A stretch of DNA of 64,000 nucleotides. Source: CAUZEO01 sp963578625. Lineage in GTDB: Bacteria > Verrucomicrobiota > Kiritimatiellia > SLOV01. The notes beneath the pieces are model-generated. The model saw only the letters and a list, made by a program, of their open reading frames with translations. It ran no database searches and was not told the origin of the DNA. Shown in pieces: positions 62,973 to 64,000 of this stretch. The stretch spans positions 11,544-75,543 of the forward strand of contig CAUZEO010000002.1 in assembly GCA_963578625.1 (NCBI GenBank). The letters are read 5' to 3'. Position numbers and translations under genes: made by a program. Numbering within the stretch: the stretch's first letter is position 1; each line of letters starts with the position of its first letter.

Positions 62973-63737
62973 TCAATGGCCCAGCATCGGTCGGAGAACA
63001 TCTGCGACGAGCATGGCAACTCGCTCGCTGCCTGCGTCGGTCATGTGGACCCGATCCGGGCTGAAATAGACGCCTTGAATCGGCGCATCAGGATCGCCCA
63101 ACTCAGGATCGGCGCCCACGTCAATAAACGCATCGGCAAACTCGCGCCAGTGGGTCCTTATGAGCTTGTTTACAGTCTGACGATCGCGCTCGTAGGTCAG
63201 CGGCGTAGTTGCTTCGCGCCCCGGCAAAATGGATAACGTCACTACCGTAAATCCAGTGCGCTGCCTGTCGACTCCATATTGCCGAATTCGTTCAAAGGTC
63301 TGTTCTGCATTGAACCCCTCGTACAAGTCGTGCACACCTTCCCAGTAAAGAAGCAGATTGATTCGTCCGGGGCAGTAGAGGGGATCAACCGTGGTCGGAG
63401 CACGAACGCGCATCTCAACCATCCCGTGCCCGGAGTGAGCGACATCGATCAATTCCAGGTGAGGTGGATTATCGAGTTCACGGAGCACGTTCACCGGCAT
63501 CGCCACCGCACCGTGCCGCGATTGCGTGTGGGAATTCCCATCGACAATAAATATACCACCCGGATCGGAAACGCGATCGCGGGAAGCGCCCTCCGCAGCC
63601 GACGGAGACTGATGTCCGCACCCCGCGGATAGGAAAAACAAGGCTGGCATAACAAGAATCCCCATAGACAGGCTTTCATAAAGTGAGCGACCTACTAAGA
63701 TACTCCCGTTCGGCGAGCATTTCCTGATGGCGTTCAT
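62973..63737 (-). CDS. SGNH-fold lipoprotein hydrolase-like
   Basis: A 254-residue exported protein: hydrophobic leader GILVMPALFFLSAGCG with a lipobox Cys, then a SGNH-type fold with block I VDGNSHTQSRHG (GNS in place of GDS), LLLYWEGVHDL (usual Asn position differs) and block V DRVHMTDAGSERV (DxxH retained). The nucleophile and His/Asp dyad are in place, but other oxyanion residues are unusual. ATG 63665 is an alternative start. It is convergent with the SDR gene. Confidence 0.7.
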   Translation of the reverse strand: MNAIRKCSPNGSILVGRSLYESLSMGILVMPALFFLSAGCGHQSPSAAEGASRDRVSDPGGIFIVDGNSHTQSRHGAVAMPVNVLRELDNPPHLELIDVAHSGHGMVEMRVRAPTTVDPLYCPGRINLLLYWEGVHDLYEGFNAEQTFERIRQYGVDRQRTGFTVVTLSILPGREATTPLTYERDRQTVNKLIRTHWREFADAFIDVGADPELGDPDAPIQGVYFSPDRVHMTDAGSERVAMLVADVLRPMLGH

Positions 63738-63779
63738 TGTATAGTTCAGGGTCGTCTAAAAATCGCTCTTTTTAAAAAC

Positions 63780-64000
63780 TCAACCTTCTGAACTCTGTAT
63801 TACCTGCATCCTCAGATCCCGCATTGTGCAAAGCCCACCCCAGTCGCCATATTTCATTGCCCGGGCTCCCGTCTTGCGCTTGAGCCCGAACTGATCACGG
63901 TTCTTCGCGAAAACCTCCTCCACAAAGCTGCGAGTGCCCAGGACCACTCCGTCGCTCAGGTACCTCACCCGGCACTGCAGGAGTTCCTGTTTGCTCAACC
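63780..64000 (-). CDS. RAYT/IS200-like transposase C-terminal part, continues beyond the window
   Basis: The visible 72 residues (ELLQCRVRYLSDGVVLGTRS, FVEEVFAKNRDQFGLKRKTG, WGGLCTMRDLRMQV) match the C-terminal region of REP-associated tyrosine transposases (Y1_Tnp family), which lies after the HUH catalytic domain. The N-terminal domain with HUH and Tyr must lie beyond base 64000. These domesticated enzymes spread short palindromes (REPs); the hairpin at 3860-3889 is one candidate. Confidence 0.75.
   Translation of the reverse strand, partial: LSKQELLQCRVRYLSDGVVLGTRSFVEEVFAKNRDQFGLKRKTGARAMKYGDWGGLCTMRDLRMQVIQSSEG

Overview
The window looks like chromosome from a Gram-negative bacterium of the PVC superphylum or a close relative (Verrucomicrobiota/Kiritimatiellota-like). 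This is an inference. It rests on a Minf_1886-type protein (a conserved hypothetical family known from Planctomycetes and Verrucomicrobia), remnants of LamG and Verrucomicrobia-style C-terminal domains, a DUF4838 protein with a MocA-type oxidoreductase, outer-membrane and RND components, and moderately high GC. Housekeeping genes (leuS, mfd, hemY/hemH, beta-oxidation genes) are full length. Scattered between them are many decayed genes with -1 frameshifts and deletions.

Layout. 1-3.9 kb: a broken sialate O-acetylesterase, a DapF-family epimerase with both catalytic cysteines replaced by serine, a cupin, a GFA-family protein, then about 1.3 kb of mostly degenerate sequence ending in a LamG remnant. 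3.9-10.6 kb (minus strand): a heavy-metal RND efflux operon (small His-rich secreted protein, outer-membrane channel, adaptor with a very His/Asp-rich N terminus, CusA/CzcA pump, His-tailed lipoprotein). 10.86-13.47 kb: an intact tRNA-Ser(UGA), a 2.5-kb accessory segment with an integrase-like N-terminal fragment, an XRE fragment and a secreted trypsin-like protease, and then a second copy of the tRNA 5' half, which suggests a small integrated island. 13.6-17.4 kb: a DUF1287 remnant and the end of a haem operon (hemH, hemY, and a radical SAM gene broken by two frameshifts). 17.35-18.06 kb: an IS3-type remnant. 18.2-20.5 kb: a PQQ-repeat beta-propeller protein and an aldo/keto reductase.

20.7-23 kb: a three-gene signalling operon (receiver-kinase hybrid, receiver, membrane protein with a Cys4 tail). 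23.4-30.1 kb (plus strand): leuS, a tiny membrane protein, the Minf_1886 protein, an M16 peptidase and an M15-like peptidase. 30.2-31.7 kb (minus): a collapsed phospholipid-synthesis cluster in which pieces of a CDP-alcohol phosphatidyltransferase, a CDP-diglyceride synthase and a PlsC acyltransferase are deleted into one another. 31.8-39.3 kb: a small beta-barrel protein with a good terminator, mfd, a frameshifted prepilin, a hybrid sensor kinase whose H-box histidine is arginine, and an M23 peptidase. 39.5-44.8 kb: an SLC12-type transporter, a methyltransferase and an APC-EIIA-RCK_C transporter fusion. 44.8-50.3 kb: a beta-oxidation operon (thiolase, FadJ, acyl-CoA dehydrogenase). 50.5-52.8 kb: a cNMP-patatin protein and a DUF503 protein.

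52.9-63.7 kb: a carbohydrate-related neighbourhood (DUF4838 protein, Gfo/Idh/MocA dehydrogenase, five-bladed propeller glycosidase-like protein, xylose-isomerase-like TIM barrel, GH-like protein with a beta-galactosidase-trimerisation-type domain, SDR, SGNH lipoprotein). The right edge enters a REP-associated-type transposase. No CRISPR array, rRNA operon or clear phage defence system was seen. The strongest candidates for something new are the tRNA-flanked protease island, the Ser/Ser DapF-like enzyme, the Arg-box kinase and the carbohydrate cluster.
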